A stretch of 64,000 nucleotides of DNA. Origin: Alteromonas naphthalenivorans (GTDB lineage Bacteria; Pseudomonadota; Gammaproteobacteria; Enterobacterales; Alteromonadaceae). The stretch is taken from assembly GCF_000213655.1 (NCBI RefSeq), contig NC_015554.1, forward strand, positions 744,001-808,000, in the 5' to 3' direction. A program made the translations under genes and the position numbers. Below, in pieces: positions 1 through 9,693 of the stretch (its first letter is position 1; every line of letters begins with the position of its first letter). A model generated the notes under the pieces. It searched no databases. It was not told the origin of the DNA and saw only the letters and a program-made list of their open reading frames with translations.

Positions 1-698
1 CGGTTTTCAAATTGAAGCTTATTTAATTGAATAAAGCTTTTAGTAAGATCTACCTCTTGGGGTAAAGACCATACTTTGTCTTGCTTAGTTTGCAATGTAG
101 TTCTAAGTACTTCTGACAGTTGCGCTAAGCTATCTCTGGCCTTATTGGTGTCTTCTAAAATAAGCGCCCTAATGTTATTAATTACATTGAACATAAAGTG
201 AGGATTGAGCTGATTAATTAACAAGTCCATCTGGCTTGACGCTAACGCTTGGCGTAATTCGGCCTCACGTCGATACGCTAGCTTTAACGATTGTTGACGT
301 TTTAGAAGTAAGTAAACCGCTGACCAACAGAGCAAGAAAATGAAAATAGTAGGGAAGGAAGCGACTAGTTGGAGTATGGGTAAGCTGCCCACTTCGCCAA
401 ACAAATATTGTTGATTAGGCAGTAAGATTAAGCCAACTATAAATATAGCAATACATGACGCTGCAGCACTGCCTAGTATTGCTTGTCCAACCCCTTTGGG
501 AATGGAAGCTGAAACTTGGTCGCGATAAAACATTTTAAGAAAACCACTGGCTGCAAGAAGTGCAACAAACAAGCTTAAAGAGTTTACCAACTCGCCCAAT
601 TTGTAGTGGGTAAAGTAACCTCGGGCCAATAAGTTGAATAAGGTTAAGCTGCCCCAAATGCCTATTTGGAACAGCCAAAAGCTTATGGTCTGTTTCAT
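1..698 (-). CDS. LytS/YehU-type sensor histidine kinase (partial, C-terminus off window)
   Basis: The reading frame starts at an ATG at 698 and runs off the left edge, so about 232 N-terminal residues are visible. The N-terminal ~130 residues are hydrophobic with about four membrane segments. A short charged helix follows, then the His_kinase signature with QLNPHFMFNVINN around residues 163-175; His167 is the expected phosphoacceptor. The ATPase domain lies outside the window. Kinases of this family usually signal to a LytTR response regulator, which would be expected just beyond the edge. Its ATG overlaps the stop of the upstream hydrolase gene (ATGA), indicating translational coupling. The ligand is unknown. 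Confidence 0.85.
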   Translation of the reverse strand, partial: MKQTISFWLFQIGIWGSLTLFNLLARGYFTHYKLGELVNSLSLFVALLAASGFLKMFYRDQVSASIPKGVGQAILGSAAASCIAIFIVGLILLPNQQYLFGEVGSLPILQLVASFPTIFIFLLCWSAVYLLLKRQQSLKLAYRREAELRQALASSQMDLLINQLNPHFMFNVINNIRALILEDTNKARDSLAQLSEVLRTTLQTKQDKVWSLPQEVDLTKSFIQLNKLQFEN

Positions 699-2155
699 TG
701 TTGTGCTAGCCAAAGGCTTATATCCTCAACGACTTCGGGAGATAGGGTTGTGCTAATCGCAGCATACTCTTCTGGTAATCCTTTGTCTGCGGGTTGCAAT
801 AAGTGGTTTAAGTTAGGGTAAATTTTATACGTTAGCCATTGTTTATTAATAGATTGCATAAAGCCATCGATGTTTTGACGAACAGGAACTTGTAAGTCTT
901 TAGCACCATGAACCGCGAATACGGGAAGAGATAACTTTTGAAGGTAAGTCTTCGGGTCGGTTTTAATAAAGTATTGCATCCAAACAGACGTCAACTGAGA
1001 CAATTGTGCATCTTGCTGAGAAGCGGGTATATCGGCAGCTGACATCAGTGCCTTTATATCTTCGTTAGAATAATCTTGTGATATCGCCTGTATCAGTTTT
1101 CGCTGCAGTTTATCGTCTTTCTCAAGTTCACTACTGGGCACACCTCGCATCTTTTGAATCAGGTAAGATTGGTCGATTAATACCTCACCCCCAGTTGTGC
1201 CGGGCCCAGCAAGTGAGATAAAAAAGTCGGCAGAAGTACTCTTTTTATTCGCTAACGCGATAGCCGCGATTAAACTGCCTTCACTGTGGCCGATGTAGCC
1301 TATTTTACTTGAAGCCACTGGTTCATGGTGCTTTAAAAAGTTAAGTGCAGCGTTAGCATCATTAGCAAAATCTTCGCTGGTGGCGGTAGCATACTCCCCG
1401 TCCGATTCACCAACGCCTCTGTCGTCGAACCTTAGCACTGCAATTCCCTTTTTAGTGAGCAAATCAGCTAATACGGCGTACAGCTTGTGCCCAACAATAT
1501 CACCGTCTCTTTGGGTAGGACCTGAACCAGAAAGAATAATAGCGGTATGTGTAAAAGGCCGTTGGGGTACAAACAATGTGCCCGCTAACATATGTCCCTC
1601 TTTTTCATTTGCAAAGCTAACCTGTTCTACCGTATAGCGAGGTGTTGGGCTTGGATCTTGAGGTTTGGCTTGGCGGGTAACTTTCACTTGGGTTTTAACC
1701 AGGTCAACGGGCGCGCTAAAGCTACCTTGTTGATATGTCCCTTTTATAGCGTTGTTTTCTAATGTACCTTCGTAGCGTATACCCGCAGCACTTAATAGTA
1801 GTGTTATCTCTTTTTCTGTCTGCGAAACACTATCGAACTGAAGGCCAAACTGGTTTTGAGATGGAACATCTAACGTTGCCATCAAGCCTTTTTCTGAGTT
1901 CTCAATGTTAAACACAAATTCAATACTTTGATTTTCGCTAACACTGATTTTTCCTTTCCAGTGACCAATAAATTTTCCGCGACTAAAGCTTTCATTATTT
2001 TGAGATGCCGCTGAAGTTGAAGTGGCTGAATTAACAGTGCTACTTATGCTTTTGGGGGTAGTTGTATCAGTGAGTTCCTGATGATTAGCATGACAGTTAA
2101 TCATCAGGCTGCTGGCGAAGATAGTGGCAATAGTTACCTGTAAGTATGATTTCAT
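695..2155 (-). CDS. exported alpha/beta hydrolase (serine esterase family)
   Basis: This 486-residue protein begins with a Sec-type signal peptide (cleavage probably after the CHA near residue 23). A low-complexity Ser/Thr linker and a beta-rich N-terminal domain (about 60-160) follow, then an alpha/beta-hydrolase fold from about 180. The GHSEG nucleophile elbow puts Ser291 as nucleophile; Asp420 (HGAKD) and His451 (LNH) complete a plausible triad, and GSGPTQRDGD near 210-219 fits the oxyanion region. It resembles COG1073 hydrolases, which act on esters or peptides; the substrate cannot be inferred. It overlaps the following sensor-kinase gene by 4 nt, so the two are probably expressed together. 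Confidence 0.82.
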   Translation of the reverse strand: MKSYLQVTIATIFASSLMINCHANHQELTDTTTPKSISSTVNSATSTSAASQNNESFSRGKFIGHWKGKISVSENQSIEFVFNIENSEKGLMATLDVPSQNQFGLQFDSVSQTEKEITLLLSAAGIRYEGTLENNAIKGTYQQGSFSAPVDLVKTQVKVTRQAKPQDPSPTPRYTVEQVSFANEKEGHMLAGTLFVPQRPFTHTAIILSGSGPTQRDGDIVGHKLYAVLADLLTKKGIAVLRFDDRGVGESDGEYATATSEDFANDANAALNFLKHHEPVASSKIGYIGHSEGSLIAAIALANKKSTSADFFISLAGPGTTGGEVLIDQSYLIQKMRGVPSSELEKDDKLQRKLIQAISQDYSNEDIKALMSAADIPASQQDAQLSQLTSVWMQYFIKTDPKTYLQKLSLPVFAVHGAKDLQVPVRQNIDGFMQSINKQWLTYKIYPNLNHLLQPADKGLPEEYAAISTTLSPEVVEDISLWLAQQ

Positions 2156-2348
2156 TTTTATTTCCTCTTAGTTAAGTAGGGCCAGCTTACGTTTATGACA
2201 ATAACGTAGTGGCTTTTTTATATAAGCGGTAAATAAATCGTGTGAACGGTAATATAGCGAGGGTGGAGCTATCGAAATAGTGTTGAAATGCTTTGGTTAT
2301 TAAAGTGCGCGCTCAAAATACGTTAATAAGCGCGCAATAATCTGTATG

Positions 2349-3677
2349 TTACTGTCCTGGTGAGGAAATGAGGTGCAGCACTTTTTGCCTTCCGTCGAGA
2401 TACTCTACTTTTTCACCATCAAAAAACGCATCTTCTTCTAGCATAATACGTATGTCCTTATCCCACTCTGGTATGTAGGTTGCGGCATTTAGTTCTATGG
2501 AGTAAACCGTATTTGGATACATAGGGTAGTCGCCCTTAACAGGAACGCCTTCTTGTGCGTCCCACATTCCAATAGTGGGACCAGCTGCATGGCCATGAAA
2601 TCCAAGGGGATGAGTATAAATAGCGGGAGTTAGTCCTTCTTCAATAGCTTGTTCTCGCGACATTTTTAAAATCTCGTTGCCAGTACGTCCCACTTTAAAG
2701 TTGTTCGTAAGAATATCTTGCAAACGATTACCTGCCGCTAAGGCCTTTACTATGCTTTCAGGAGGGGCCGTTTCGCCAGCTTTCAATATATAGGCATGTT
2801 GTTGTTGGTCGGTATTTAAACGCAAGTAAGTAATGCCAAAATCAACATGAATAAGGTCTCCTGGCTGAATAATATTTTCACCAGCGCGCTTACTAAACGC
2901 TTTTATTTGATCAAATTTTTCGCTGTCGGCACGTTGGATAGACACTGATGGATGAAACCAATTTTCTAGCCCTAATGCCTTGCTTTGATCACGAAGCCAC
3001 CAAATAACATCGTCGGTGGTGGTGATTCCCGGGGTAATGATTTCATTTGAAAAAGCCGTCCCAATAAGTTTGTAGCCAATTTGAGTCAGGGTAGGGTAGT
3101 GTTGCATTTCAAGCTTACTACGGGTTTCTAGCCAGGCAATAGCAAGTTTTTCACCTGACACAACACGGTCTTTAAAGGTAGGAGAAAGCGCGGCCATAAA
3201 CTTGCGGTTTTCAGTGCTACTCATACCATCAGCAAGTGCAAATGCATCGGACACATTCACTGCAATTCGTTTAGGGTTACGCGCTTCAATAACTTCAGCA
3301 AGTGCTTCCCACTGATTAGGCTGAGCTTCTTTGTCCCATGCTTTTTTGAATAAATCGGTCACTGCATATCGCGCTACCGCCAGGCGTTCTAATGGCTTGC
3401 CTTCGCCGGGGTTATAAATCACTAACATGGTATGCCTGCGGGCAGATAGCCACGTTGATGGCAGCATAGTTTTAATTACGGGGTCTTCATTGTATTCCCG
3501 CGACATGATTACCCACATATCAATATTAGTACGCTGCATAAGGCTGGGTAAAACCTGCTCGAATCGTTGCGTTAGTATCTCATCAACCAACTCGCTCCTT
3601 GCTTGCATATTCATGACATCCTTGGCCATACATTGCAAACTGACTAACAGTAAAACAAGCGTACAAACTGCTCTCAT
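2349..3677 (-). CDS. exported M24-family metallopeptidase (Xaa-Pro aminopeptidase-like)
   Basis: This 442-residue protein has a signal peptide (hydrophobic residues 3-17, then CMAKD). The C-terminal pita-bread domain carries the expected M24 dimetal ligands: Asp279 (HVDFG), Asp290, His361 in the GFHGHAAGP motif, Glu395 (YSIEL) and Glu414. The N-terminal half matches a creatinase-like domain. It probably cleaves peptides in the periplasm, but could be a non-proline-specific homologue. It is transcribed in the same direction as the hydrolase downstream, separated by about 190 nt, and diverges from glgC. A TATAAT hexamer on the minus strand at 3699-3704 could be its -10 element. Confidence 0.82.
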   Translation of the reverse strand: MRAVCTLVLLLVSLQCMAKDVMNMQARSELVDEILTQRFEQVLPSLMQRTNIDMWVIMSREYNEDPVIKTMLPSTWLSARRHTMLVIYNPGEGKPLERLAVARYAVTDLFKKAWDKEAQPNQWEALAEVIEARNPKRIAVNVSDAFALADGMSSTENRKFMAALSPTFKDRVVSGEKLAIAWLETRSKLEMQHYPTLTQIGYKLIGTAFSNEIITPGITTTDDVIWWLRDQSKALGLENWFHPSVSIQRADSEKFDQIKAFSKRAGENIIQPGDLIHVDFGITYLRLNTDQQQHAYILKAGETAPPESIVKALAAGNRLQDILTNNFKVGRTGNEILKMSREQAIEEGLTPAIYTHPLGFHGHAAGPTIGMWDAQEGVPVKGDYPMYPNTVYSIELNAATYIPEWDKDIRIMLEEDAFFDGEKVEYLDGRQKVLHLISSPGQ

Positions 3678-4053
3678 TCCCTTTCCTTATTTGTTTGAAT
3701 TATAAGCATGTAATCATTAAAGCTAGCACAAGCTGTTTAGCTTAAGCAATGGTGACTACAATTAAATAAGGGAGCAACTGGTGTGGATTATTATTGAAAA
3801 TATGGCGAAGATTTAACCACTGCATAGCCTGTATTTATAGTCACTATAAGGCTACGAAGATTGGTAACACTACTCATATTGATACGGATCAATACTTAAA
3901 ACCGAAATCCCTAGTCTACTTAACGCTAGCACGTTTGGCATGTTGTAGAATTTTTTGAATTCAATGTCGGCAATTTTCCTTCAGTAGATAAATTAAATTG
4001 TGATTGCAGTTTAATCATCATCGATTTAGGTATTACCCTAGCCGGAGACAGTT
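3678..4053. other. divergent intergenic region between M24 peptidase and glgC
   Basis: This 376-nt AT-rich spacer separates divergent genes. The only promoter element that stands out is a minus-strand TATAAT at 3699-3704, 22 nt before the peptidase start, without a good -35. A ribosome-binding site (GGAGA) lies just before glgC. No small ORF, hairpin or repeat with clear support was seen. Confidence 0.5.
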
Positions 4054-5430
4054 ATGAATGCAGAGATTGATTTACAGCAAATAATAGAAAATACCATGGT
4101 GTTAGTGCTGGCAGGTGGGCAGGGCTCACGGTTAAAAGCACTTACTGAAACCCGGGCTAAACCTGTACTAGAGTTTGGCAGTCATTGTCGAATCATCGAT
4201 TTTCCTCTCTCAAACTGTGTTAATTCCGGCCTAAATCGAATTGCAGTACTTACCCAATATAAGTCTCAGTGTTTAATTCGGCATTTAATGCAACATTGGG
4301 GCACATTGAATAACAGTTTTGGGGGGCGTTTAGATATTCTTCCTGCATCCCAGCAGCAGTCTGAAAGCTGGTACCAAGGTACTGCAGATGCGTGTTTTCA
4401 GAATATTGATTATATTAAATCCAGAGCGCCTAAATATGTGATGATCTTATCAGGTGATCACGTATATCAAATGGATTATCGAAAACTCCTGGCTGAACAT
4501 GTGAAAAATGGTGCTGAAATGACAGTATCTTGCATAGAAGTGCCTACTAAGAATGCGGCAAATCAGCTGGGCGTATTAAGTGCTGATAGCAAAGGTCGGG
4601 TAACCGCTTTCGATGAAAAGCCATGTAAACCACACCCATTATTAGATGCACCAGAGTATTGTTTAGCTTCAATGGGCAATTATGTAGTGAATGCTGAAGT
4701 GCTTTATCGGCTACTTAAAGCAGATGCCAAAGCGTTGGAATCTGATCACGACTTCGGTAAAAACGTAATTCCAAATATTATTGAGCAGCACAAAGTGTTT
4801 GCGCATCGATTCAGAGGCGCCGATGGTTGCCAAATTCCCTATTGGCGAGATGTAGGCACCATTGATAGTTACTGGCGGGCTCATATGGATTTGCTGAACA
4901 ACAGCGATATGTTGAATTTAGCTGACCCGTCTTGGCCTATCTGGGGAAGTGCTTTATCTAGCGCGCCAACCCAAATACGGGGCGGGACTCAAAAAGGCCA
5001 GTGCGACCTCAATCAGATTTTGATTGGAACCGGTTGCCAATTAACTAATTGCCGTATCCATCACACTGTTTTGTCATCTAATTGCGCAATCGGTGATGGC
5101 GCTTCACTTCAAGGGTGTGTATTGCTGCCTGATGTGACTATCGAGGCCGGCGCTAAATTAAAAAATGTTATCGTAGATAAAGGTGTGACGGTTCCCGCTA
5201 ATTTAGCCATTGACGATATTAATATTGCTAAGCACTTCGGATTTTCAGTCAGCGAGAAGGGGGTTGTTTTAATTACCCAACAAGTAATAGATAGTTTTGC
5301 CGATGTGGAAATATATTTTGACGTACCGCAAAAGTCGACGAGTGTAAGCCCAATTAGACCAATGCATTCAGAGCTATCAACTCGAAACATCGTCCGTACT
5401 CATGTACCCAGCGCACTGAACGAGCGTTAA
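4054..5430 (+). CDS. glgC: glucose-1-phosphate adenylyltransferase (ADP-glucose pyrophosphorylase)
   Basis: GlgC makes ADP-glucose from ATP and glucose-1-phosphate, the committed step of glycogen synthesis. The protein (458 residues) has the nucleotidyltransferase loop GGQGSRLKALTETRAKPV near 18-35, the RIIDFPLSNCVNSG segment, the YQGTADA loop and the SGDHVYQMDY metal-binding region, followed by a left-handed beta-helix domain from about 300. It is somewhat longer than the ~430-residue enterobacterial enzyme because of a C-terminal tail of about 40 residues with no recognised function. A GGAGA ribosome-binding site supports the start. No other glycogen gene adjoins it in this window, so it appears as a single-gene unit ending at a bidirectional terminator. 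Confidence 0.93.
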   Translation: MNAEIDLQQIIENTMVLVLAGGQGSRLKALTETRAKPVLEFGSHCRIIDFPLSNCVNSGLNRIAVLTQYKSQCLIRHLMQHWGTLNNSFGGRLDILPASQQQSESWYQGTADACFQNIDYIKSRAPKYVMILSGDHVYQMDYRKLLAEHVKNGAEMTVSCIEVPTKNAANQLGVLSADSKGRVTAFDEKPCKPHPLLDAPEYCLASMGNYVVNAEVLYRLLKADAKALESDHDFGKNVIPNIIEQHKVFAHRFRGADGCQIPYWRDVGTIDSYWRAHMDLLNNSDMLNLADPSWPIWGSALSSAPTQIRGGTQKGQCDLNQILIGTGCQLTNCRIHHTVLSSNCAIGDGASLQGCVLLPDVTIEAGAKLKNVIVDKGVTVPANLAIDDINIAKHFGFSVSEKGVVLITQQVIDSFADVEIYFDVPQKSTSVSPIRPMHSELSTRNIVRTHVPSALNER

Positions 5431-5448
5431 GAAAAGCCTTATAGGGTG

Positions 5449-5488
5449 TAAAAAAATAGGCGCTTTAAGCGCCTATTCTCATTTTTTA
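5449..5488. terminator. bidirectional intrinsic terminator between glgC and the M14 gene
   Basis: A perfect 10-bp stem (AATAGGCGCT at 5455-5464, AGCGCCTATT at 5468-5477) closes a 3-nt loop. A T-run follows on the plus strand (5482-5487) and an A-run precedes it, giving a T-run on the minus strand. It can end both convergent transcripts. Confidence 0.85.
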
Positions 5489-5515
5489 CCTAGTAAACAA
5501 CATGGCAGTTAATAA

Positions 5516-8170
5516 CTAATCAATTAACGGCTCATCATCGTCTTCTTCTTCCTGCTTTTCGTATTTTTCTTCTTCTACAGGAATCACTTCCTCAGAAGAA
5601 TAGTAAACACTGACAGGCGCCGAATAGTTAGGTACATCGTCGTAAGCAAACACTGAATAATACTTTTCAACATTGGGATTACCAAAGTTGTCATAGGTAT
5701 ATTCATCAGAACCTGCGTAAAGCTTCACACCATCAAGCGGTGAACGAGGCGAATGGAAGCGATTTCTTACCACAAACGCACCCACTAAATCGGCATGCTT
5801 CGGATTGCTCCAACTTAGCTTAACCTGACGATTTTCTAAGGTTACGCTTAAGTTCGCTGGTGCCGGTAAAGGCTCTTTGCGACGCTCAATATACTTAATC
5901 ACCAACTTACACACGTTGTTACTGTGTAAGTCGTGCCAATTTACTAGCATGTTCTTTTCAGCACTTGATGACGTTGAGCGAACCACGAAATGGAAAGGCG
6001 CATGCTTCGCATGCATATCTTCCAGCGCTTCACGGCAATAACTATCAAAAATAAAGTTATGAGAGTTTTTGTCTTTAAGCTGAGCATTACTCACCTCGTA
6101 GCCAATAAACTCTTTTTTCTCTCTATTTTTAACGCTTTCATAATCAAGATCTTCAAGACCAGCCAATTCAATGGTGAAACGAATATCTTGCGATGTAGGC
6201 AAGGCATTGTCGTTACTCATTGTTAAATACGCTTCCGTGATCACGGTTTTCTTAGGATCAGGCAGATTTTCGGTTAAGAAGGTCATTTGCCCGTACACCA
6301 CATCGCCGTTTGCATCGAAACCAGACTGCAGTTCGTTTTTCTTAGCCTCAGCTTTTGATACCGTGCTAAGAGATGATGGCGTTAGCTCTACTTGTTTGCT
6401 TGGAAGGGTATAAATAACTTCCAAGTTAGGGCGGTAATGGATACCTGAACCAAACTTTCCGTACCCAATATCAAACTGCATCATTTGCGAGTCTGCACCT
6501 AGAGGCAGTTTTCTTGGACCTTCAACGCGAAGCAACAAGGTACCGTTCTTAATAGATTTGCGAATAATGCGACGCTCGGCCACATTTAAATCCCAATGAG
6601 ACCAAATACCTTGAGTTAGCTTATCTGAGCGAATTTCATCACCTAGGGTTTGAATAGGCTTCGCTTGATGAATTTGGTTAAAGTCTGTGATGTCAGAAAT
6701 TTCTGATGGGTCGAGGATAGATACTGTCCATTCACCAAAATTTTCTACTTTAGCGTTAACGCGGTTCATCGGATACAAGGAGAAACTCGCATTCTTAATA
6801 CGGGCTTCTTCCGGTAAGTTTTCCATATTAAACGCAATCACACCGTAACAAATACCACGGCGTTTATTCACACCTACAAACAACGAGTTGTAGCCGAAAT
6901 GGTCGCGGTTTTTCTCAAGGGTATATTGGCCTACATAACCAATACCACGCTTCGATGGGAACAAACCTCTGAAATATTCATCTTCAGATAACTGCGTTTT
7001 CAGCTTAATTTCAGGGCTGAAAGGCGACTTGGTATCAGTAACTTTATTAACCGCACGTATATTGTAGAAATATTTCTGACCACTTTTAAGCTGCACATCA
7101 GTGAACGTGTGTTTGCCAATAATCGCAATCAGATTATCTTCGCGACAAGGGCTTTTCACTGTTTCTGAGCGATACAGTTCAAAATAGATATCATCAGACT
7201 CTGGGTAATCCCAGCATAGGGTCGCTTCGTAAACGCCCACTGATTCAATTGTGAAGTTATCTACCCGTGCAGGTGCTTCATCAGAGTAGTTTTTCGCTTC
7301 TGAAAGTGCGTAAAGTACCGCAGGCACATTCTCATCTACACTTTGCGACATATTCGCCATGTAATCAGGAATGTTGCGAGTGCCCACTTCTACCACAGCC
7401 GAGACAATACCTAACGAGTAATAGTACTCACGGCCACTACCGTTAATCAGGTTTGTAGGTGGCTTGCCACGGTGAATACCGTATTGGCGACCCGTTACCT
7501 TATGGATTTCACGGTTCATATTGGCGCACAACACGTTTAAGTCGGTGCCTTCAATTTCAGACTCGTGATTAAACTTATGGGCAGGGAAAAACACGTTACC
7601 TTGCGAATGATAATCTAGCGCAATGGTAATGTTTTTATGATCCAGTACGAAATCACGAATAGCCGCAGTTTCTGGCTCAGAGAACGCTGCTGGGCCTGAG
7701 TAGGTGTTTACCGTGGTATCGGCAGAGCGCTTAAAGCGAACACCAAAGTTACGGTTTAAATCTACACCAAAGGTGCCATCGCCATTGTCACGTCTATTCT
7801 TGCGCCAAAAAGAGAAGTGGGTACGAGAATACTCAAACCCATCTGGGTTTAAACAAGGCACCATATATAGCGTATTGCGGCTTAATGCCTGTTGTATAGA
7901 TGGGTTGTGGTCAATATTGGTTAGCACATTATCAATAAACTTAATGGCTAACTCATTTCCAATCCACTCACGAGCGTGGATGGTTCCTGTAAAAAGCAGA
8001 GCGGGTTTACTGTCCGCAGTTTCAATGTTAGCAGAAAGAGTAGCCATCATAATTGGCCTACCTTCCCACGTCGTTCCAATGCTATGCACGCGAATAAGCT
8101 CAGGGTACTTTTCCTGAGCTTGTTCTAAAAACGCCATTGTTTCTTGATACGAGGTATATTGTTTTTTCAT
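5516..8170 (-). CDS. M14-family zinc carboxypeptidase with C-terminal beta-sandwich/Fn3-like domains
   Basis: The 884-residue protein opens directly with an M14 catalytic domain (about 5-295): zinc ligands His65 and Glu68 in HARE, His188 in DYHSQGN, catalytic Glu261 in VVEVGT, and substrate-binding Asn139/Arg140 in DLNRN. Fn3-like segments follow (about 305-390 and 785-865) with a large unassigned region between, and an extremely acidic C-terminus. There is no signal peptide, unusual for a digestive carboxypeptidase and suggesting a cytosolic substrate. The gene is third in an operon, 13 nt after an ATP-grasp ligase gene. In eukaryotes M14 enzymes remove the glutamates that ATP-grasp ligases add, so trimming of a ligase product is an attractive inference. 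The substrate is unknown. Confidence 0.85.
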   Translation of the reverse strand: MKKQYTSYQETMAFLEQAQEKYPELIRVHSIGTTWEGRPIMMATLSANIETADSKPALLFTGTIHAREWIGNELAIKFIDNVLTNIDHNPSIQQALSRNTLYMVPCLNPDGFEYSRTHFSFWRKNRRDNGDGTFGVDLNRNFGVRFKRSADTTVNTYSGPAAFSEPETAAIRDFVLDHKNITIALDYHSQGNVFFPAHKFNHESEIEGTDLNVLCANMNREIHKVTGRQYGIHRGKPPTNLINGSGREYYYSLGIVSAVVEVGTRNIPDYMANMSQSVDENVPAVLYALSEAKNYSDEAPARVDNFTIESVGVYEATLCWDYPESDDIYFELYRSETVKSPCREDNLIAIIGKHTFTDVQLKSGQKYFYNIRAVNKVTDTKSPFSPEIKLKTQLSEDEYFRGLFPSKRGIGYVGQYTLEKNRDHFGYNSLFVGVNKRRGICYGVIAFNMENLPEEARIKNASFSLYPMNRVNAKVENFGEWTVSILDPSEISDITDFNQIHQAKPIQTLGDEIRSDKLTQGIWSHWDLNVAERRIIRKSIKNGTLLLRVEGPRKLPLGADSQMMQFDIGYGKFGSGIHYRPNLEVIYTLPSKQVELTPSSLSTVSKAEAKKNELQSGFDANGDVVYGQMTFLTENLPDPKKTVITEAYLTMSNDNALPTSQDIRFTIELAGLEDLDYESVKNREKKEFIGYEVSNAQLKDKNSHNFIFDSYCREALEDMHAKHAPFHFVVRSTSSSAEKNMLVNWHDLHSNNVCKLVIKYIERRKEPLPAPANLSVTLENRQVKLSWSNPKHADLVGAFVVRNRFHSPRSPLDGVKLYAGSDEYTYDNFGNPNVEKYYSVFAYDDVPNYSAPVSVYYSSEEVIPVEEEKYEKQEEEDDDEPLID

Positions 8171-8183
8171 TATTTCTTCTTTA

Positions 8184-9680
8184 CTAAGAGAAATCAGTGG
8201 TTACCAGCGTAGTCTTGAAATTATCCCAATGCGCGATAATTGCATCGACTTTCTTTTGCTGAATGTTTTTAACCGTCAGAAACACGCTTGGATCAGCGGT
8301 TATAGCTTCTGACGTACCCTTTTCACCCAGAGTACTGATTATCACCTCTGTAAGCTTAGGGCCTATACCTTTAACGCCACCAAAAAACGCTTCTATTTGC
8401 GGCGTTGTCAAAACCAGTTCGTCTGCTTTAGCGTCTGTATTTTTGATTTCAGGCGCGCTAGCTTCGGTAGTATCTTCGAACTCATCGTTACTTATGTTTA
8501 GTACTTTTTCGAGGCCATCGCCGTCGACTTCAGGAAGACCATCATCTTCACCTACATCTTGATTTTCCATGTGTAGGTCGGCAATGACTTCAGCTTTACT
8601 TTTGGGCGTGTAATTATCTTGAAAATTCCACGACTCACTTGGCCATTCTTCATCTAGCTGCAATTCAACAGGTAGTAATGGGTAAAGCTCAGGGTTAGTC
8701 ACTGCCACTGAGTCTGCGCTATCACAACTTGGGGTATATTCACCAAAGGTAATGTTTCGCATTGTGCGTAATAACGGCGTGCGAATCTTACCCAGTTCCT
8801 CCCAGTTATACAAAGGAATATGCGGCTTCTTAAAGCGCTCTGAGCACAAGGTCCACATAATGTACTGGCCAATCCAATCGCGAATATACGGGAAGGCAGC
8901 GAACGCGGTAGCACATTCTAAAATACGGAATTTACCATCAACACCTAATGCAATGTCAGAAGCCCAATATTCAGCTTTAGCAGCCTTCGACGCATTCACT
9001 GCTATTTGTAATGCTTCTTGGGGCACATCAGAGTAATCCATCGAACCACCCTGACTGGTGTTGGTTAGCCATTCACCTTCTGGCGGACGACGCCAAAACG
9101 CACAAACTGGCTTGTGGCCAATCAACATCACGCGAATATCTGCCATCATCGGAACAAATTCTTGCACGTAAACCGGGTGGTATTTCTTTTTCTTTAGCAG
9201 TTCGGCTGCTTCTTTAAAGCTATCTACTTTATGTACGAAGTAGCCGCCATAGTTGGACGGTCCGTATGATTTTTTAATAATCTTTGGATAACTGGTTTTA
9301 CGTAAAAAGGCCATGGCTTCGTCTTTTTCGTAAAAAATATCAGTTTTGGGAATAGGCAAGTCGTGCTTTTCACAAAAGTGGGTAACATTTTCTTTCGACT
9401 TGTTGGCGAACTGTGTGTCCATTGAAGGCAAGAAGCGAACATCAGGTAATTCGCGCGCAATTTCACGAAACGTTTCGTAAGCCGTTGCAGGAATATTACC
9501 AATAAGAATATCGATATTTTTGCTCTTCACTTCACGAACGAAACGGGCTTTGTCGTTACCCCAGTGGTAGCATACCGTTTCAATTTTATCAGGCCAGCCT
9601 TTAAAGTTAGACTTGTCGAAAAAGCGCAATACGTGGTCTAAATAGAGTAGGCCAATAGTAGGTAGTTTAGTCGTAGACAT
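8184..9680 (-). CDS. ATP-grasp ligase-like protein with C-terminal helix-hairpin-helix domain
   Basis: This 498-residue protein has a RimK-like ATP-grasp core (about 95-275): Lys136/Lys137 in the nucleotide-binding strand, a glycine-containing loop near 140-146, Glu174 (VQEF), Asp242 (SDIALGVDG) and Glu255 (ILEC). The Asn that usually follows the last Glu (ExN) is not present; the sequence reads LECATAF. An acidic linker (about 376-422) leads to a helix-hairpin-helix with GVKGIGPKL at 435-443, a fold that commonly binds nucleic acid or other proteins. It probably forms an amide bond between an amino acid or peptide and an unknown acceptor. Gaps of 13 nt on both sides place it in one operon with the second ATP-grasp gene and the M14 peptidase. 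Confidence 0.82.
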   Translation of the reverse strand: MSTTKLPTIGLLYLDHVLRFFDKSNFKGWPDKIETVCYHWGNDKARFVREVKSKNIDILIGNIPATAYETFREIARELPDVRFLPSMDTQFANKSKENVTHFCEKHDLPIPKTDIFYEKDEAMAFLRKTSYPKIIKKSYGPSNYGGYFVHKVDSFKEAAELLKKKKYHPVYVQEFVPMMADIRVMLIGHKPVCAFWRRPPEGEWLTNTSQGGSMDYSDVPQEALQIAVNASKAAKAEYWASDIALGVDGKFRILECATAFAAFPYIRDWIGQYIMWTLCSERFKKPHIPLYNWEELGKIRTPLLRTMRNITFGEYTPSCDSADSVAVTNPELYPLLPVELQLDEEWPSESWNFQDNYTPKSKAEVIADLHMENQDVGEDDGLPEVDGDGLEKVLNISNDEFEDTTEASAPEIKNTDAKADELVLTTPQIEAFFGGVKGIGPKLTEVIISTLGEKGTSEAITADPSVFLTVKNIQQKKVDAIIAHWDNFKTTLVTTDFS

Positions 9681-9693
9681 TTTACTTTCTCGT

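Noticed and set aside
5990..8117. Several plus-strand frames opposite the M14 gene
   Set aside because: All lie inside the M14 coding sequence, which has full zinc-site motifs in its own frame.
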